Positions 27,843-39,364 of a stretch of DNA of 64,000 nt are shown here, one piece after another (the stretch's first letter is position 1; every line of letters begins with the position of its first letter). Both the position numbers and the translations under genes were made by a program. A model generated the notes under the pieces. The model was not told where the DNA came from. It saw only the letters and a program-made list of their open reading frames with translations, and made no database searches. Source of the stretch: Mycobacterium pseudokansasii (GTDB lineage Bacteria > Actinomycetota > Actinomycetes > Mycobacteriales > Mycobacteriaceae); assembly GCF_900566075.1 (NCBI RefSeq), contig NZ_UPHU01000001.1, forward strand, positions 1,860,001-1,924,000, written 5' to 3'.

Positions 27843-28204
27843 GGCCCGCAGCGCCCGGCTGCGCCGGGCTCGCGACCGTCTGGGTTCGATGACGACGGCC
27901 CGCAGCGCCCGGCTGCGCCGGGCTCGCGACCGTCTGGGTTCGATGACGACGGCCCGCAGCGCCCGGCTGCGCCGGGCTCGCGACCGTCTGGGTTCGATGA
28001 CGACGGCCCGCAGCGCCCGGCTGCGCCGGGCTCGCGACCGTCTGGGTTCGATGACGACGGCCCGCAGCGCCCGGCTGCGCCGGGCTCGCGACCGTCTGGG
28101 TTCGATGACGACGGCCCGCAGCGCCCGGCTGCGCCGGGCTCGCGACCGTCTGGGTTCGATGACGACGGCCCGCAGCGCCCGGCTGCGCCGGGCTCGCGAC
28201 CGTC
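27843..28204. repeat. 54-bp tandem repeat, 6.7 copies, before the FAH gene
   Basis: Units start at 27843, 27897, 27951, 28005, 28059, 28113 and 28167; the last is cut after 38 bp. Each unit begins GGCCCGCAGCGCCCGGCT and continues GCGCCGGGCTCGCGACCGTC, an imperfect palindrome, followed by TGGGTTCGATGACGAC. The copies are identical, so the array is young or homogenised. 54 is a multiple of three, which keeps frames open (MTTARSARLRRARDRLGS on plus), but no start or coding evidence supports a protein. It ends 3 bp before the probable -10 box of the FAH gene. Confidence 0.92.
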
Positions 28205-28219
28205 GTTAGGCTCATCTGA

Positions 28220-29038
28220 ATGCGCCTTGGTCGAATCGCCAGTCCTGACGGCCCGTCCGGCCGATCGGCCTTCGTCAGCATCGAAGGCTCACTGGACGAC
28301 CCCGGGGGGATGACCGTCCGGGAAATCGCAGAACACCCGTTCGGTACGCCGACCTTCACCGGCCGCTGCTGGCCGTTGGCCGACGTCCGGCTGCTGGCAC
28401 CGATACTTGCCAGCAAGGTGGTGTGCGTCGGCAAGAATTACGCCGATCACATCGCTGAAATGGGCGGCCAACCGGGCGCAACTCCGGCCGACCCCGTCAT
28501 ATTCCTCAAGCCCAATACCGCAATCATCGGTCCCAATGTGCCGATTCGGTTGCCCGCCAACGCATCCCCGGTTCACTTCGAGGGTGAGCTGGCGATAGTA
28601 ATCGGACGGCCATGCAAGGACGTCCCAGCCGCCCAGGCGGCCGACAACATCCTCGGCTACACCGTCGCCAACGACGTATCCGCACGCGATCAGCAACAGT
28701 CCGACGGCCAATGGACCCGGGCGAAAGGCCACGACACGTTTTGTCCGGTCGGCCCGTGGATCGTCACCGACCTGGATCCGCTAGACCCAGCCGATCTCGA
28801 ACTGCGCACCGAAGTCAACGGCGAAGTCAAACAGCATGCCCGCACGTCGCTGATGATCCACCACATCGGCGCCATCGTGGAATGGATCTCGGCGGTCATG
28901 ACATTGCTGCCCGGAGACCTCATTCTCACCGGAACGCCGGCCGGAGTCGGTCCCATCGAAGACGGTGACACCATCTCCATCACCGTGGAAGGCATCGGCA
29001 CCCTTACCAATCCCGTAGTGCGCAAAGGAAAGTCGTGA
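28220..29038 (+). CDS. Fumarylacetoacetate-hydrolase-family protein (Rv2993c type)
   Basis: 272 residues. The FAH family includes 2-hydroxyhepta-2,4-diene-1,7-dioate isomerase, acylpyruvase and oxaloacetate tautomerase activities; which applies here is unknown. Seen: [18 protein letters not shown], the metal-binding [43 protein letters not shown] and [23 protein letters not shown] at 28220, seven bases after TAGGCT (28207-28212), suggests a leaderless transcript. Its stop overlaps the gltX start (GTGA), so the two are coupled. Residues about 10-32 (GPSGRS...DDPGG) look slightly expanded relative to the M. tuberculosis protein. Confidence 0.93.
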   Translation: MRLGRIASPDGPSGRSAFVSIEGSLDDPGGMTVREIAEHPFGTPTFTGRCWPLADVRLLAPILASKVVCVGKNYADHIAEMGGQPGATPADPVIFLKPNTAIIGPNVPIRLPANASPVHFEGELAIVIGRPCKDVPAAQAADNILGYTVANDVSARDQQQSDGQWTRAKGHDTFCPVGPWIVTDLDPLDPADLELRTEVNGEVKQHARTSLMIHHIGAIVEWISAVMTLLPGDLILTGTPAGVGPIEDGDTISITVEGIGTLTNPVVRKGKS

Positions 29039-30522
29039 CCGCAACCGCTCCTGAAGAAGAAGCAACCTGCGTTCGGGTCCGATTCTGCCCGTCGCCCACC
29101 GGTATTCCCCACGTCGGCATGGTCCGCACCGCGCTGTTCAACTGGGCCTACGCTCGTCACACGGGCGGCACCTTCGTCTTCCGCATAGAAGACACCGACG
29201 CCCAGCGCGACAGCGAGGAAAGCTATCTGGCACTGCTCGACGCGTTGCGCTGGCTCGGCCTGAACTGGGACGAGGGCCCCGAGGTCGGTGGACCCTACGG
29301 CCCATACCGCCAGTCACAGCGCACCGAGATCTACCGTGATGTCATCGCCCAGCTGCTCGCGGCAGACGAGGCCTACTACGCCTTTTCGACACCCGAAGAG
29401 GTCGAGGCCCGCCATATCGCCGCCGGCCGCAACCCCAAGTTGGGCTACGACAATTTCGACCGGCACCTGACCGACTCCCAGCGCGCGGCATACCTGGCAG
29501 AGGGCCGCCAGCCGGTAGTGCGACTGCGGATGCCCGACACCGATCTCAGCTGGAACGACTTGGTTCGCGGCCCCACCACATTCGCGGCCGGCTCGGTGCC
29601 CGACTTCGCGTTGACCCGCGCCAACGGAGATCCGCTGTACCCGTTGGTGAACCCGTGCGACGACGCGTTGATGAAGATCACGCACGTGCTGCGCGGCGAG
29701 GACCTGCTGCCGTCGACGCCGCGACAGCTCGCGCTGTACCAATCCCTGATCCGGATCGGGATAGCCGAATGCATTCCGGAGTTCGCCCATCTGCCAACGG
29801 TATTGGGGGAGGGGACCAAGAAGCTCTCGAAACGCGACCCGCAGTCGAATCTGTTCGCGCACCGCGACCGCGGCTTCATTCCCGAAGGGTTGTTGAATTA
29901 CCTTGCGCTGCTCGGCTGGTCGATCGCCGACGACCGCGATCTGTTCAGCCTCGACGAGATGGTGGCGGCGTTCGACGTTTCCGACGTGAACTCGAATCCG
30001 GCGCGGTTCGACCAGAAGAAAGCCGACGCCCTCAACGCCGAGCACATCCGGATGCTCGATGCCGAAGACTTCTCTCGCCGGCTCCGCGATTACCTGGACG
30101 CACACGGCCATCGCATCGAGTTGGACGACGCGGCCTTCGCCACCGCCGCCGAGTTGGTGCAGACCCGAATCGTGGTGCTCGGCGATGCGTGGGACCTGTT
30201 GAAGTTCCTCAGCGACGACCAGTACGCAATCGATCCCAAAGCTGCCGCCAAGGAACTGGGTCCTGACGCGGCTCCGGTTCTCGACGCGGCCGTGGCCGCG
30301 CTCGGAGGGGTGTCCGACTGGACCGCGGGCCACATCGAGGAGGCGCTCAAGGCTGCGCTGATCGAAGGCCTCGAGCTCAAACCCCGCAAGGCTTTCGGAC
30401 CGATCCGAGTGGCCGCCACCGGCACCACGGTCAGCCCGCCGCTGTTCGAGTCATTGGAGTTGCTCGGCCGCGACCGCAGCCTGGCGCGGCTCACTTCAGC
30501 TCGCGATTCGGTCACCAAGTAG
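29035..30522 (+). CDS. gltX: Glutamyl-tRNA synthetase
   Basis: 495 residues, class I synthetase. Seen: the HIGH-type motif in [34 protein letters not shown], the glutamate pocket, and the KMSKS-equivalent [14 protein letters not shown]-terminal helical anticodon-binding domain ends [18 protein letters not shown] start overlaps the FAH stop by four bases. Followed by tRNA-Gln and tRNA-Glu genes, so the enzyme lies beside its own substrates, an arrangement also present in M. tuberculosis. Confidence 0.97.
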   Translation: MTATAPEEEATCVRVRFCPSPTGIPHVGMVRTALFNWAYARHTGGTFVFRIEDTDAQRDSEESYLALLDALRWLGLNWDEGPEVGGPYGPYRQSQRTEIYRDVIAQLLAADEAYYAFSTPEEVEARHIAAGRNPKLGYDNFDRHLTDSQRAAYLAEGRQPVVRLRMPDTDLSWNDLVRGPTTFAAGSVPDFALTRANGDPLYPLVNPCDDALMKITHVLRGEDLLPSTPRQLALYQSLIRIGIAECIPEFAHLPTVLGEGTKKLSKRDPQSNLFAHRDRGFIPEGLLNYLALLGWSIADDRDLFSLDEMVAAFDVSDVNSNPARFDQKKADALNAEHIRMLDAEDFSRRLRDYLDAHGHRIELDDAAFATAAELVQTRIVVLGDAWDLLKFLSDDQYAIDPKAAAKELGPDAAPVLDAAVAALGGVSDWTAGHIEEALKAALIEGLELKPRKAFGPIRVAATGTTVSPPLFESLELLGRDRSLARLTSARDSVTK

Positions 30523-30674
30523 TGGCATGGCGCAGAATAGAACCCGGGCGTGCGGATCGCCGGGCTAGTTTTTGGTAGTCTGCACGTCGGCCTACAACGG
30601 CTGGCAGCGGCGGTCCGCGGAGACCTGGCAATGGTCCCCAAGAACCGCTCTGACCAGCGGTTTCAGGTGACCGA

Positions 30675-30746
30675 TGGGGTATGGTGTAATTGGCAACACA
30701 GCTGATTCTGGTTCAGCCATTCTAGGTTCGAGTCCTGGTACCCCAG
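30675..30746 (+). tRNA. tRNA-Gln (CUG)
   Basis: 72 nt. Acceptor TGGGGTA pairs with TACCCCA, discriminator G at 30746, no encoded CCA. Anticodon stem GCTGA/TCAGC with loop TTCTGGT, anticodon CTG at 30708-30710. T-loop GGTTCGAGTCC. In an organism with GatCAB it is expected to be charged with Glu first and then amidated. Confidence 0.95.
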
Positions 30747-30830
30747 CAAAGTCCCACCGACGCGAAGCAGATGCAGAGTGATTAGGTGGGCTTACCGCGG
30801 TGAGCTATGCTGACAGCTCGGATCGGTTCT

Positions 30831-30903
30831 GGCCCCGTCGTCTAGCGGCCTAGGACGCCGCCCTCTCACGGCGGTAGCGTGGGTTCGAATCCCATCGGGG
30901 CTA
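30831..30903 (+). tRNA. tRNA-Glu (CUC)
   Basis: 73 nt. Acceptor GGCCCCG pairs with CGGGGCT (first pair G-U), discriminator A. D-stem GTCT/GGAC, anticodon stem CCGCC/GGCGG with loop CTCTCAC, anticodon CTC at 30865-30867, T-loop TTCGAAT. No encoded CCA. It is separated from tRNA-Gln by 84 bp. Confidence 0.95.
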
Positions 30904-30909
30904 CACGAG

Positions 30910-31431
30910 TTACATTTCAGCTGCACCGGTCCCCAGCACGGCCGGTGCGGTTGAACCGCCCACAGGCATGTGTGGCAGTCCCAGCTTGCGGTGGTCCCAC
31001 GAGCGGGTGCGGTGACTGACGATGCGGACGCCGACGCGCTTGTTCATCATCTGGTCGACCATGGGCCTCAGTTCGTCACTGTAGGGCCCGGTGTAGCGCT
31101 CCCACACGCTGACTCCGACGCGGAACAGGGCGTCGGGCTCGTCGACGATCTCCGCGATGCCCTCGAAGGACACCCCGCGCAGCGTGTCGTAGGTGTTGCC
31201 GTCCTCGAGCAGGAAGCTCACCCGAGGATCCCGCTTGAGGTTGACGGCCTTCTGCGACTTTGCCTTGGTTTCCAGCCAGATTTCGCCGTCGACCACCGCA
31301 TACCACATGGCCGTCAGGTGTGGCTGGCCATCCGGCCCGATGGTGGCCAGCGTGCCGGTGCGGCTCTTGTTGACGAAGTCGACGATTTCTGCCTCGGTCA
31401 TGACGATCTGCGCGCGCTGGTTGGTTCCCAT
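30910..31431 (-). CDS. Split-barrel FMN/F420-binding protein (Rv2991 type)
   Basis: 173 residues of the pyridoxamine 5'-phosphate oxidase-like superfamily. Seen: FVNKSRTGTLATIGPDGQPH, LTAMWYAVVDGEIWLETKAK, SQKAVNLKRDPRVSFLLEDG and a C-terminal VGVRIVSHRTRSWDHRKLG. The mycobacterial group (FDOR-B) includes F420-binding reductases, and Rv2991 has been studied structurally; the substrate is not established. ATG at 31431. The stop is 7 bp beyond tRNA-Glu on the opposite strand, so the genes converge. Confidence 0.87.
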   Translation of the reverse strand: MGTNQRAQIVMTEAEIVDFVNKSRTGTLATIGPDGQPHLTAMWYAVVDGEIWLETKAKSQKAVNLKRDPRVSFLLEDGNTYDTLRGVSFEGIAEIVDEPDALFRVGVSVWERYTGPYSDELRPMVDQMMNKRVGVRIVSHRTRSWDHRKLGLPHMPVGGSTAPAVLGTGAAEM

Positions 31432-31508
31432 GGCGTCAGTGTGTCAGGTGGTCGTGACGCCCACGCGGCGGCGTCAGCCGGCCGGGCGGGCCTCCCAGGG
31501 TGAGGCCG

Positions 31509-32210
31509 CTAGAGCCGGCGAGTGATCTCCTCGGCCGCCGCCAACAGGTCGGCGGCCCAGCGCGCACCCGGGCGCCGCCCGATCCGGTCGACGGGACCGG
31601 AAACCGAGATGGCAGCGACCACAACGCCGCGGCGATCGCGCACCGGCGCCGACACGCTTGCCACCCCAGCTTCCCGTTCGGCCACGCTTTGCGCCCAACC
31701 CCGCCGGCGCACTTCGGCCAGCACCCGTTCGCCGAATTTCGCGTTGGGCAACACCGCCTGTTGGATCGCCGCGTCACTGTGGGCCAGCAGCACTTTGGCG
31801 CCCGAGCCGGCCGTCATCGGCAATCTCGCTCCAACCGGAACCGTATCGCGAAGGCCTGCAGCCGGTTCCAGCGCAGCCACGCAGACCCGTGTCGTGCCCT
31901 CGAGACGATACAACTGCACGCTCTCGCCGGTGGTCTCGCGCAATTTTGGCAGCACCGCGTTGCTTGCGGCGAGCAGCGAATCGTTGACTTGGGCTGCCAG
32001 TTCGGACACCGCGGGACCAAGCCGCCACCGGCCCTCCTCGTCGCGTCCCAGCAGGCGATGCACCTCGAGAGCGGCTGCCAGCCGATATGCGGTGGCCCTC
32101 GGCAGGCCGGTTCGGTCACAAAGTTCGGCCAGTCCGCACGGAGATTCCGCGATCGCGTGCAGCAGACCCACGGCTTTGTCGAGCACGCCGATGCCGCTAT
32201 GCTGTCTCAC
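31509..32210 (-). CDS. IclR-family regulator of leucine genes
   Basis: 233 residues. N-terminal winged helix: [55 protein letters not shown]-terminal IclR effector domain with [20 protein letters not shown] and [20 protein letters not shown]. It is divergent from leuC and separated by 83 bp that contain a perfect short palindrome. Actinobacterial IclR proteins encoded at this place (LtbR of Corynebacterium, NdgR/AreB of Streptomyces) control leuCD and often leuB, so the same is inferred here. Corresponds to the Rv2989 position. Confidence 0.9.
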   Translation of the reverse strand: MRQHSGIGVLDKAVGLLHAIAESPCGLAELCDRTGLPRATAYRLAAALEVHRLLGRDEEGRWRLGPAVSELAAQVNDSLLAASNAVLPKLRETTGESVQLYRLEGTTRVCVAALEPAAGLRDTVPVGARLPMTAGSGAKVLLAHSDAAIQQAVLPNAKFGERVLAEVRRRGWAQSVAEREAGVASVSAPVRDRRGVVVAAISVSGPVDRIGRRPGARWAADLLAAAEEITRRL

Positions 32211-32225
32211 ATCAAGATACTAACG

Positions 32226-32240
32226 TCTCATATTCTGAGA
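32226..32240. promoter_or_regulatory. Putative IclR (LtbR/NdgR-type) operator
   Basis: Inverted repeat TCTCA (32226-32230), TATTC spacer, TGAGA (32236-32240). It agrees well with the recognition sequence recalled for LtbR/NdgR (TCTCATAT...TGAGA) and lies between the divergent iclR-type gene and leuC, about 53 bp before the leuC ATG and 16 bp before the regulator's own start, allowing control of both. Confidence 0.65.
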
Positions 32241-32293
32241 ACAAAGCCCGGTGGTTCAGTGAGCCGCTATTGAGTGAATCGAGGCAATCCGAG

Positions 32294-33727
32294 ATGGCAG
32301 TTCAGACTCGCAGGCCCCGCACGTTGGCGGAGAAGGTTTGGGACGACCACATCGTGGTGTCCGGTCGCGCCTCTGAACAAGGAGACGGGCCCGACTTGAT
32401 CTACATCGATCTGCATCTGGTGCACGAGGTCACCAGCCCGCAGGCGTTCGACGGTTTACGGCTGGCCGGTCGCCGAGTGCGGCGTCCCGACCTGACCATT
32501 GCCACCGAGGACCACAACGTGCCCACCGTCGACATCGACAAGCCGATCGCCGACCCGGTATCCCGCACCCAGGTGGAGACGTTGCGGCGCAACTGCGCCG
32601 AATTCGGTATCCGGCTGCATCCGATGGGCGACATCGAGCAGGGCATCGTGCACGTCGTCGGACCGCAATTGGGCCTCACCCAACCGGGAATGACGATCGT
32701 CTGCGGCGATAGCCATACCTCGACCCACGGCGCATTCGGCGCATTGGCAATGGGTATCGGCACATCCGAAGTCGAGCACGTGCTGGCAACCCAGACGCTG
32801 CCGCTGCGGCCGTTCAAGACCATGGCGGTCAATGTCGAAGGGCAACTGCCGCCGGGCGTATCGGCCAAGGACATCATCCTGGCGCTGATCGCCAAGATCG
32901 GCACCGGCGGCGGACAGGGTCACGTCATCGAATACCGGGGCGCCGCCATCGAATCGCTGTCCATGGAAGCTCGCATGACGATCTGCAACATGAGCATCGA
33001 AGCCGGTGCCCGAGCCGGCATGGTGTCACCGGACGAAACCACCTACGAGTTCCTGCGCGGCCGTCCGCACGCGCCAACCGGTGACCGGTGGGACGCCGCT
33101 GTGGCCTATTGGCGACAATTGCGGACCGACCCCGGGGCCGTCTTCGATTCCGAGGTGTACCTCGATGCCACCTCATTGAGTCCCTATGTCACCTGGGGAA
33201 CCAACCCCGGACAGGGAGTGCCGCTGGCCGGCGCGGTGCCCGACCCGGAGCTGATGACCGACGACGCCGAGCGGCAGGCTGCCGAGAAAGCGTTGGCCTA
33301 TATGGACCTTCGGCCCGGAACGGCAATGCGCGACATCGCCGTCGACGCCGTGTTCGTCGGGTCGTGCACCAACGGCCGCATTGAAGACCTGCGGGTGGTA
33401 GCCGATGTCTTGCGCGGCCGCAAGGTGGCGCCGGGCGTGCGGATGCTCATCGTTCCGGGATCCATGCGGGTCCGCGCGCAGGCCGAAGCGGAAGGCCTGG
33501 GTGAGATCTTTGCCGCCGCAGGCGCCGAATGGCGGCAGGCGGGATGCTCGATGTGCCTGGGAATGAATCCCGATCAGCTCGCTCCCGGGGAGCGCTGCGC
33601 CGCGACATCCAACCGCAACTTCGAAGGGCGACAGGGAAAAGGGGGCCGTACGCATTTGGTTTCACCGGCCGTTGCCGTCGCGACCGCTGTTCGCGGCACC
33701 CTTTCCGCGCCGGCTGATTTGAATTGA
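32294..33727 (+). CDS. leuC: 3-isopropylmalate dehydratase large subunit
   Basis: 477 residues. With LeuD it isomerises 2-isopropylmalate to 3-isopropylmalate. Seen: [40 protein letters not shown], and the 4Fe-4S ligand cysteines in [13 protein letters not shown] and [22 protein letters not shown] at 32294 ([19 protein letters not shown]) chosen by homology; the open frame upstream to 32087 overlaps the regulator and operator. First gene of leuCD. Confidence 0.97.
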   Translation: MAVQTRRPRTLAEKVWDDHIVVSGRASEQGDGPDLIYIDLHLVHEVTSPQAFDGLRLAGRRVRRPDLTIATEDHNVPTVDIDKPIADPVSRTQVETLRRNCAEFGIRLHPMGDIEQGIVHVVGPQLGLTQPGMTIVCGDSHTSTHGAFGALAMGIGTSEVEHVLATQTLPLRPFKTMAVNVEGQLPPGVSAKDIILALIAKIGTGGGQGHVIEYRGAAIESLSMEARMTICNMSIEAGARAGMVSPDETTYEFLRGRPHAPTGDRWDAAVAYWRQLRTDPGAVFDSEVYLDATSLSPYVTWGTNPGQGVPLAGAVPDPELMTDDAERQAAEKALAYMDLRPGTAMRDIAVDAVFVGSCTNGRIEDLRVVADVLRGRKVAPGVRMLIVPGSMRVRAQAEAEGLGEIFAAAGAEWRQAGCSMCLGMNPDQLAPGERCAATSNRNFEGRQGKGGRTHLVSPAVAVATAVRGTLSAPADLN

Positions 33728-33750
33728 ACTCAACGGGTTAGGGGAAGAGC

Positions 33751-34347
33751 ATGGAAGCCTTTCACACTCACACCGGCATTGGTGTGCCGCTGCGACGGTC
33801 CAATGTCGATACCGACCAGATCATCCCCGCGGTCTTCCTGAAGCGCGTCACCCGAACCGGTTTCGAGGACGGCTTGTTCGCGAGTTGGCGCTCAGATCCT
33901 TCGTTCGTGCTGAACCTCAGTCCCTTTGACCGCGGCTCGGTCTTGGTCGCCGGGCCGGACTTCGGCACGGGATCCTCGCGAGAGCATGCGGTCTGGGCGC
34001 TCATGGACTTCGGATTCCGGGTGGTTGTCTCGTCTCGATTCGGTGACATTTTTCGCGGCAACGCCGGCAAGGCGGGGCTGCTGGCGGCCGAAGTCGACCA
34101 AGACGGCGTCGAACTGCTTTGGAAGCTCATCGAGCAGAGTCCGGGGTTGGAAATCACTGTCAATCTTCAAGATCGAAATATCACCGCCGGAACAGTGGTG
34201 CTGCCGTTCAAGATTGACGACCACACCGCGTGGCGACTTCTTGAAGGTCTGGATGATATAGCCCTTACGCTGCGAAAACTCGACGAAATCGAGTCTTATG
34301 AAGCGGCTTACCCGGCGTGGAAACCGCGCACTCTGCCCGGCTCGTGA
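33751..34347 (+). CDS. leuD: 3-isopropylmalate dehydratase small subunit
   Basis: 198 residues. Swivelling domain partner of LeuC. Seen: [39 protein letters not shown], the conserved [20 protein letters not shown], and [21 protein letters not shown] at 33751 with GGGGAAGAG upstream, 23 bp behind leuC. The following 224 bp before hupB hold no gene that I can see; they should contain the hupB promoter. Confidence 0.97.
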   Translation: MEAFHTHTGIGVPLRRSNVDTDQIIPAVFLKRVTRTGFEDGLFASWRSDPSFVLNLSPFDRGSVLVAGPDFGTGSSREHAVWALMDFGFRVVVSSRFGDIFRGNAGKAGLLAAEVDQDGVELLWKLIEQSPGLEITVNLQDRNITAGTVVLPFKIDDHTAWRLLEGLDDIALTLRKLDEIESYEAAYPAWKPRTLPGS

Positions 34348-34571
34348 AGGGCCCATCGATGCGGAATTTCGGCTGCCGCAAGCCGGGGTAAAGCGGGCAA
34401 GCCGGGTTCATTTGAAGGCTGCGCCACCGGTCAAGGGCGGCAATCGGATTGCGAAAATTGCCGTTCCCGGGTCCCGAAATTGCGCGTGGCTCTTGGCAAT
34501 TTGCCAGGTGAGGGTTTACCGTGTCCACTAGTCGGTTCCATTAACGAGGACCACTAGCTTCGGAGGGTTGG

Positions 34572-35219
34572 ATGAACAAAGCAGAGCTCATTGACGTGCT
34601 CACACAGAAATTGGGCTCGGACCGTCGCCAGGCGACCGCCGCCGTCGAGAATGTCGTCGACACCATTGTGCGCGCCGTGCACAAGGGCGACAGCGTAACC
34701 ATTACCGGATTCGGCGTCTTCGAACAGCGCCGCCGCGCGGCCCGCGTGGCTCGCAATCCCCGGACCGGCGAGACGGTAAAGGTGAGGCCGACTTCTGTCC
34801 CGGCGTTCCGGCCCGGTGCGCAATTCAAAGCGGTTGTGGCTGGCGCACAGAAGCTCCCGGCGGAAGGACCCGCCGTGAAGCGTGGTGTGGGGACGAGTGC
34901 CGCCAAGAAGGCGGCGAAGAAGGCACCTGCGCGCAAGGCTGCGACCAAGGCGCCCGCCAAGAAGGCCGCGACCAAGGCGCCCGCCAAGAAGGCCGCGACC
35001 AAGGCGCCCGCCAAGAAGGCCGCGACCAAGGCACCCGCCAAGAAGGCCGCGACCAAGGCACCCGCCAAGGCGACCAAGGCGACGGCGAAGAAGACCGCCG
35101 CCAAGGCGCCGGTGCGCAAGGCGGCCACCAAGGCACCGGCGAAGAAGGCCGCAGTGAAGCGGCCGGCCACCAAGGCACCGGCCAAGAAGGCGACGAGCAC
35201 CAGGCGCGGTCGTAAGTAA
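34572..35219 (+). CDS. hupB: HU-type nucleoid protein with lysine-rich tail
   Basis: 215 residues. The N-terminal 90 residues form the HU DNA-binding fold ([59 protein letters not shown]). The C-terminal 115 residues are a basic, histone H1-like tail of [13 protein letters not shown] repeats, encoded by a 27-bp tandem repeat at about 34948-35070. Mycobacterial HupB compacts DNA and binds iron-related sites. ATG at 34572 after CGGAGGG. The tail repeat number varies among mycobacteria, so length here should not be over-read. Confidence 0.97.
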   Translation: MNKAELIDVLTQKLGSDRRQATAAVENVVDTIVRAVHKGDSVTITGFGVFEQRRRAARVARNPRTGETVKVRPTSVPAFRPGAQFKAVVAGAQKLPAEGPAVKRGVGTSAAKKAAKKAPARKAATKAPAKKAATKAPAKKAATKAPAKKAATKAPAKKAATKAPAKATKATAKKTAAKAPVRKAATKAPAKKAAVKRPATKAPAKKATSTRRGRK

Positions 35220-35233
35220 GTCAGTACACCGCC

Positions 35234-35273
35234 GATACCCTTTGGGTGGCAGCGATGCCGCCCAAAGGGTATC
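35234..35273. terminator. Hairpin terminator between hupB and mutT1
   Basis: 17-bp stem: GATACCCTTTGGGTGGC (35234-35250) pairs with GCCGCCCAAAGGGTATC (35257-35273) with one T-G pair, loop AGCGAT. It lies between two convergent genes and can serve both. No marked U-tract. Confidence 0.8.
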
Positions 35274-35279
35274 TGTGCG

Positions 35280-36218
35280 TTAGGCCCGTACGTTGGCGGC
35301 CAGCGCGCCACCGATATGGTCGGCCGCAATGAGCCGCCCGCGGGAGAGCGAAAGCACCCAGGTGCTGCCTTTGTGGTTGCGGGACCTGTCCGGGCGCACG
35401 CCTTCGCGCTCGCACCACCATGCGATGAGATCCGGAATTACCCTGCCCTGCGTGCAGATCACCGGCGTGCCCGGCTGTGCGGCGATCCGCAGCACCCGAT
35501 GCCGGCCCCGTTTGGGGTTCTTGGCATAGGCCTCCTCGGTGAGGGCGCGTTCGTTGTGAATGCTCACACCCAGTTCCTCGGCGAGCGGCTGCACCGTCTG
35601 ATGACAGCGCAGCCGGTCGGCGGCGTACACGGTAGTAGCGCCGAAGGCCAGTAACTGCCCGACAAGCGCCTCGGCCTGCGCACGTCCCTTCTTGTCGAGC
35701 GGTCGTTTGGTGTCGTCGCCGGAGAAGCGGGACTTGCTGCCGGCGGTACCGTGCCGGACCACCAGCACCGTCTTGGTGTCCGCCGGCTGTTTGGCGAACC
35801 GGCCCAAGACCTTTCGATCCTGTGCATAGTCGAGCCGCTCCATGGCGCCGGCGATCGGCAACCAGACCAGCTCGTCGACCTCGGCACCGGCCGCGAATTC
35901 CCCGCCGACGCGGCGCGCAGCCCAGTAGTAGACCTTCTTGACGCCTTGGTCGATCGGGTAACTCGTCATGACGAGACGCCGGCCAAGGTGCGCCTGCTGA
36001 CCGGTCTCCTCGAACACCTCGCGCACCGCCGCCACCGCCGCGGTTTCCCCGGGATCCACTTTGCCCTTCGGTAGCGACCAGTCGTCGTAACGGGGACGGT
36101 GGATCACGGCAATCTCGACTGCTCCCTTGGCCTTTCCCGGACGCCACAACACAGCGCCGGCGGCATGCACGATCCTGCCCTCCGTGCATCGGCGGACGGA
36201 CGTGCTGGGGATCGACAC
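35280..36218 (-). CDS. mutT1: Nudix hydrolase with C-terminal histidine phosphatase domain
   Basis: 312 residues. Residues 1-145 are a Nudix domain with the box [20 protein letters not shown] then TGQQ. Residues 165-312 are a histidine-phosphatase (phosphoglycerate-mutase-like) domain with [17 protein letters not shown] and [19 protein letters not shown]. This two-domain plan is that of mycobacterial MutT1, which cleaves 8-oxo-(d)GTP and diadenosine polyphosphates to clean the nucleotide pool. ATG at 36218. Position matches Rv2985, next to ppk1. Confidence 0.95.
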   Translation of the reverse strand: MSIPSTSVRRCTEGRIVHAAGAVLWRPGKAKGAVEIAVIHRPRYDDWSLPKGKVDPGETAAVAAVREVFEETGQQAHLGRRLVMTSYPIDQGVKKVYYWAARRVGGEFAAGAEVDELVWLPIAGAMERLDYAQDRKVLGRFAKQPADTKTVLVVRHGTAGSKSRFSGDDTKRPLDKKGRAQAEALVGQLLAFGATTVYAADRLRCHQTVQPLAEELGVSIHNERALTEEAYAKNPKRGRHRVLRIAAQPGTPVICTQGRVIPDLIAWWCEREGVRPDRSRNHKGSTWVLSLSRGRLIAADHIGGALAANVRA

Positions 36219-36296
36219 GTTAACTCCTGCAGGTCAATTCGGCCTGGGCCGCTCGCGGTCGTGGATGTGGCACAAATCAGCGGGAGTCGCCCGGTG

Positions 36297-38504
36297 TCAG
36301 GGACTGCGATGCCGCTCCATCAGCGATACCTGGTGGTCGCGCACACTGTGGCCGTCCTGGGGCGCCGCCGTCCATTGTCCGTCCGGGCCCAGCTCCCAAC
36401 AGCGGGTGGCCGGGTCCAGCGCGGACTCGAACAAATCATCCAGCTGTGCGGTCAGCCTGGGATCCTTGACCTGAGCCATCACCTCAACACGCCGGTCGAG
36501 ATTGCGGTGCATCATGTCGGCGCTGCCGATCCAGAACTCGTCGATGGCGCGGAAATGCAGGATTCGCGAGTGTTCCAGGAAGCGGCCGAGAATGGAACGC
36601 ACGGTGACGTTTTCCGAGAAACCTTCGGCGCCGGGGCGTAACGCGCAGATGCCACGCACCACCACCTCGGTGGGCACTCCCGCCTGGGATGCGCGGTAGA
36701 GCGCGTCGATGACCTGCTCGTCGACAAGGGCGTTCATCTTGAGCCGGATGTGCCCGTTACCGTTTTCCCGGTGCGCGGCCACCTCCCGCTCGACGCGCTC
36801 GATGATGCCGGTGCGAATCCCGTGCGGAGCCACCAACAGGTTGCGGTAGGAGACCTTGCGTGAGTAACCGGTCAGCGAATTGAACAAGTCGGTCAGGTCG
36901 GCTCCGATATCGGGCGCGGCCGTCAACAGGCCGACGTCCTCGTACAGCCGGGCGGTCTTACTGTTGTAATTGCCGGTCCCGACATGGCAATACCGCCGGA
37001 TCAACGGGCCCTCTCGGCGAACGACCAATGCGGTCTTGCAGTGGGTCTTGAGTCCGACGATCCCATACGCCACATGCACGCCGGCCTGCTCGAGTTGCCG
37101 TGCCCACCGAATGTTGGCCTGCTCGTCGAAGCGGGCCTTGATCTCGACCAGCGCGACCACCTGCTTGCCCGCTTCGGCCGCGTCGATCAACGCCCTGACA
37201 ATCGGGGAATCCCCGGAGGTGCGGTACAGCGTCTGCTTGATCGCCAGCACGTCGGGATCAGCGGCGGCCTGCTCGATGAACCGCTGCACGCTGGTGGAGA
37301 ACGAATCATAGGGATGGTGCACCAGCACGTCGCCCTCGCGCAGCGTCGCGAAGATGCTCTTAGGTGTTTCCCGCTCGGCGAACGCGGGATGGGTGGCCGG
37401 AACGAATGTCCGGTCTTTGAGCGCCGGACGGTCCAGGCCGTAAATCTGCCACAACGACGACAGATCCAGTAGCCCCGGTACCTCGATGACGTCACCGGGA
37501 TGGACGTCGAGTTCGCGCAGCAGCAACTCCAGCATGCCTTCGGTCATGTCGTCGGCGACTTCGAGCCGCACCGGCGATCCGAACCGGCGGCGCGCCAGTT
37601 CCCGTTCGAGCGCCTGCAGCAGGTCTTCGTCGCGGTCCTCTTCGACCTCGAAGTCGGCGTTGCGGGTGATCCGGAACGCGTGATGCTCGACGATTTCCAT
37701 TCCCGGGAACAGCACCGGAAGGAAGGCCGCGATGAGCTCCTCCACCGGCAGGAACCGGTGGACCGTTTGCCCCTCTGTCCCGTCGGCATCGCTGTGGCCG
37801 ACCAGCTCGACAAAGCGGTCGACGTTGTCGGGCACCTTGACCCGGGCGAAGTGCTGACCGCCGTCGTCGGGTTGGCGCACGGTGACCGCCAGATTCAGGC
37901 TGAGCCCGCTGACGAACGGGAACGGGTGCGCGGGGTCCACGGCCAGCGGGGTCAGGACGGGGAAGACCTGCTCGTTGAAGTAGGTCGATAATTGCTCGCG
38001 CTCAGTCTCATTCAGATCGGACCAGGTGATGATGTAGATACCTTCTTCACCGAGCGCCGGCAGCACCGAATCGAGGAACACCCGCGCGTGCCGGCCGGCG
38101 ATCTGCTGGGTTTGCTCGCCGATCCGGCCGAGCTGCTCACGCGGTGTCAGACCGTCCGCGGAACGCACCGACAACCCCATTTCGTCGCGGCGTTTGAGAC
38201 CGGCCACCCGCACCATGTAGAACTCGTCGAGGTTGGACGCGAAGATCGCCAGGAACTTGGCTCGCTCCAACAACGGCATGGAGTTGTCGGCGGCAAGCGC
38301 CAGCACCCGAGCATTGAAATCCAGCCAGCTCAGCTCGCGGTTGAGGTAGCGGTCTTCGGGCAGCCGGTCGGTGATCGCCGCAGGTGTCGCAGCCGGGGGT
38401 GCCGTCAGTGCCGAGTCGCCTTGATGCCATGCGCCTTCGTCTGGCTGCGCCTCCGTGACTGGACTGGTTTCGGTTTCGGTCACCCAGCGATCATTGCTTA
38501 TCAC
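36297..38504 (-). CDS. ppk: Polyphosphate kinase 1
   Basis: 735 residues from GTG at 38504 ([16 protein letters not shown]), chosen because M. tuberculosis Ppk starts at the equivalent place; the frame is open 91 codons further. Makes polyphosphate from ATP. Seen: [66 protein letters not shown] in the form [17 protein letters not shown], and the autophosphorylated His in [20 protein letters not shown]-like C-terminal domains end MERHRSP. Lies 78 bp upstream of mutT1, which may be cotranscribed. Confidence 0.96.
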   Translation of the reverse strand: MISNDRWVTETETSPVTEAQPDEGAWHQGDSALTAPPAATPAAITDRLPEDRYLNRELSWLDFNARVLALAADNSMPLLERAKFLAIFASNLDEFYMVRVAGLKRRDEMGLSVRSADGLTPREQLGRIGEQTQQIAGRHARVFLDSVLPALGEEGIYIITWSDLNETEREQLSTYFNEQVFPVLTPLAVDPAHPFPFVSGLSLNLAVTVRQPDDGGQHFARVKVPDNVDRFVELVGHSDADGTEGQTVHRFLPVEELIAAFLPVLFPGMEIVEHHAFRITRNADFEVEEDRDEDLLQALERELARRRFGSPVRLEVADDMTEGMLELLLRELDVHPGDVIEVPGLLDLSSLWQIYGLDRPALKDRTFVPATHPAFAERETPKSIFATLREGDVLVHHPYDSFSTSVQRFIEQAAADPDVLAIKQTLYRTSGDSPIVRALIDAAEAGKQVVALVEIKARFDEQANIRWARQLEQAGVHVAYGIVGLKTHCKTALVVRREGPLIRRYCHVGTGNYNSKTARLYEDVGLLTAAPDIGADLTDLFNSLTGYSRKVSYRNLLVAPHGIRTGIIERVEREVAAHRENGNGHIRLKMNALVDEQVIDALYRASQAGVPTEVVVRGICALRPGAEGFSENVTVRSILGRFLEHSRILHFRAIDEFWIGSADMMHRNLDRRVEVMAQVKDPRLTAQLDDLFESALDPATRCWELGPDGQWTAAPQDGHSVRDHQVSLMERHRSP

Positions 38505-38584
38505 CCGGTGACGTTGCCAGCACCCAGCCGACATCAATCTGACGTTGGTGTGCCGTTCACCTTCGGACGGACCCGCACCACCGG

Positions 38585-39313
<729 letters not shown>

Positions 39314-39364
39314 CTACTGTGTAGCGGCTGCAGCTGCCATAACGGACAAAAAGGGGGTGTGCGG

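Noticed and set aside
27843..28204. Possible CRISPR array
   Set aside because: Units are contiguous 54-bp tandem copies with no unique spacers and no cas genes nearby; it is a minisatellite-type repeat.
27091..28209. Long plus-strand frame encoding repeated MTTARSARLRRARD
   Set aside because: It is the antisense of the dead MFS copy followed by the 54-bp repeat, whose period happens to be a multiple of three; no start signal or family similarity.
34541..35329. Minus-strand hydrophobic Ala/Val/Leu repeat protein opposite hupB
   Set aside because: The apparent repeated membrane protein is the complement of the lysine-rich PAKKA repeat of hupB.
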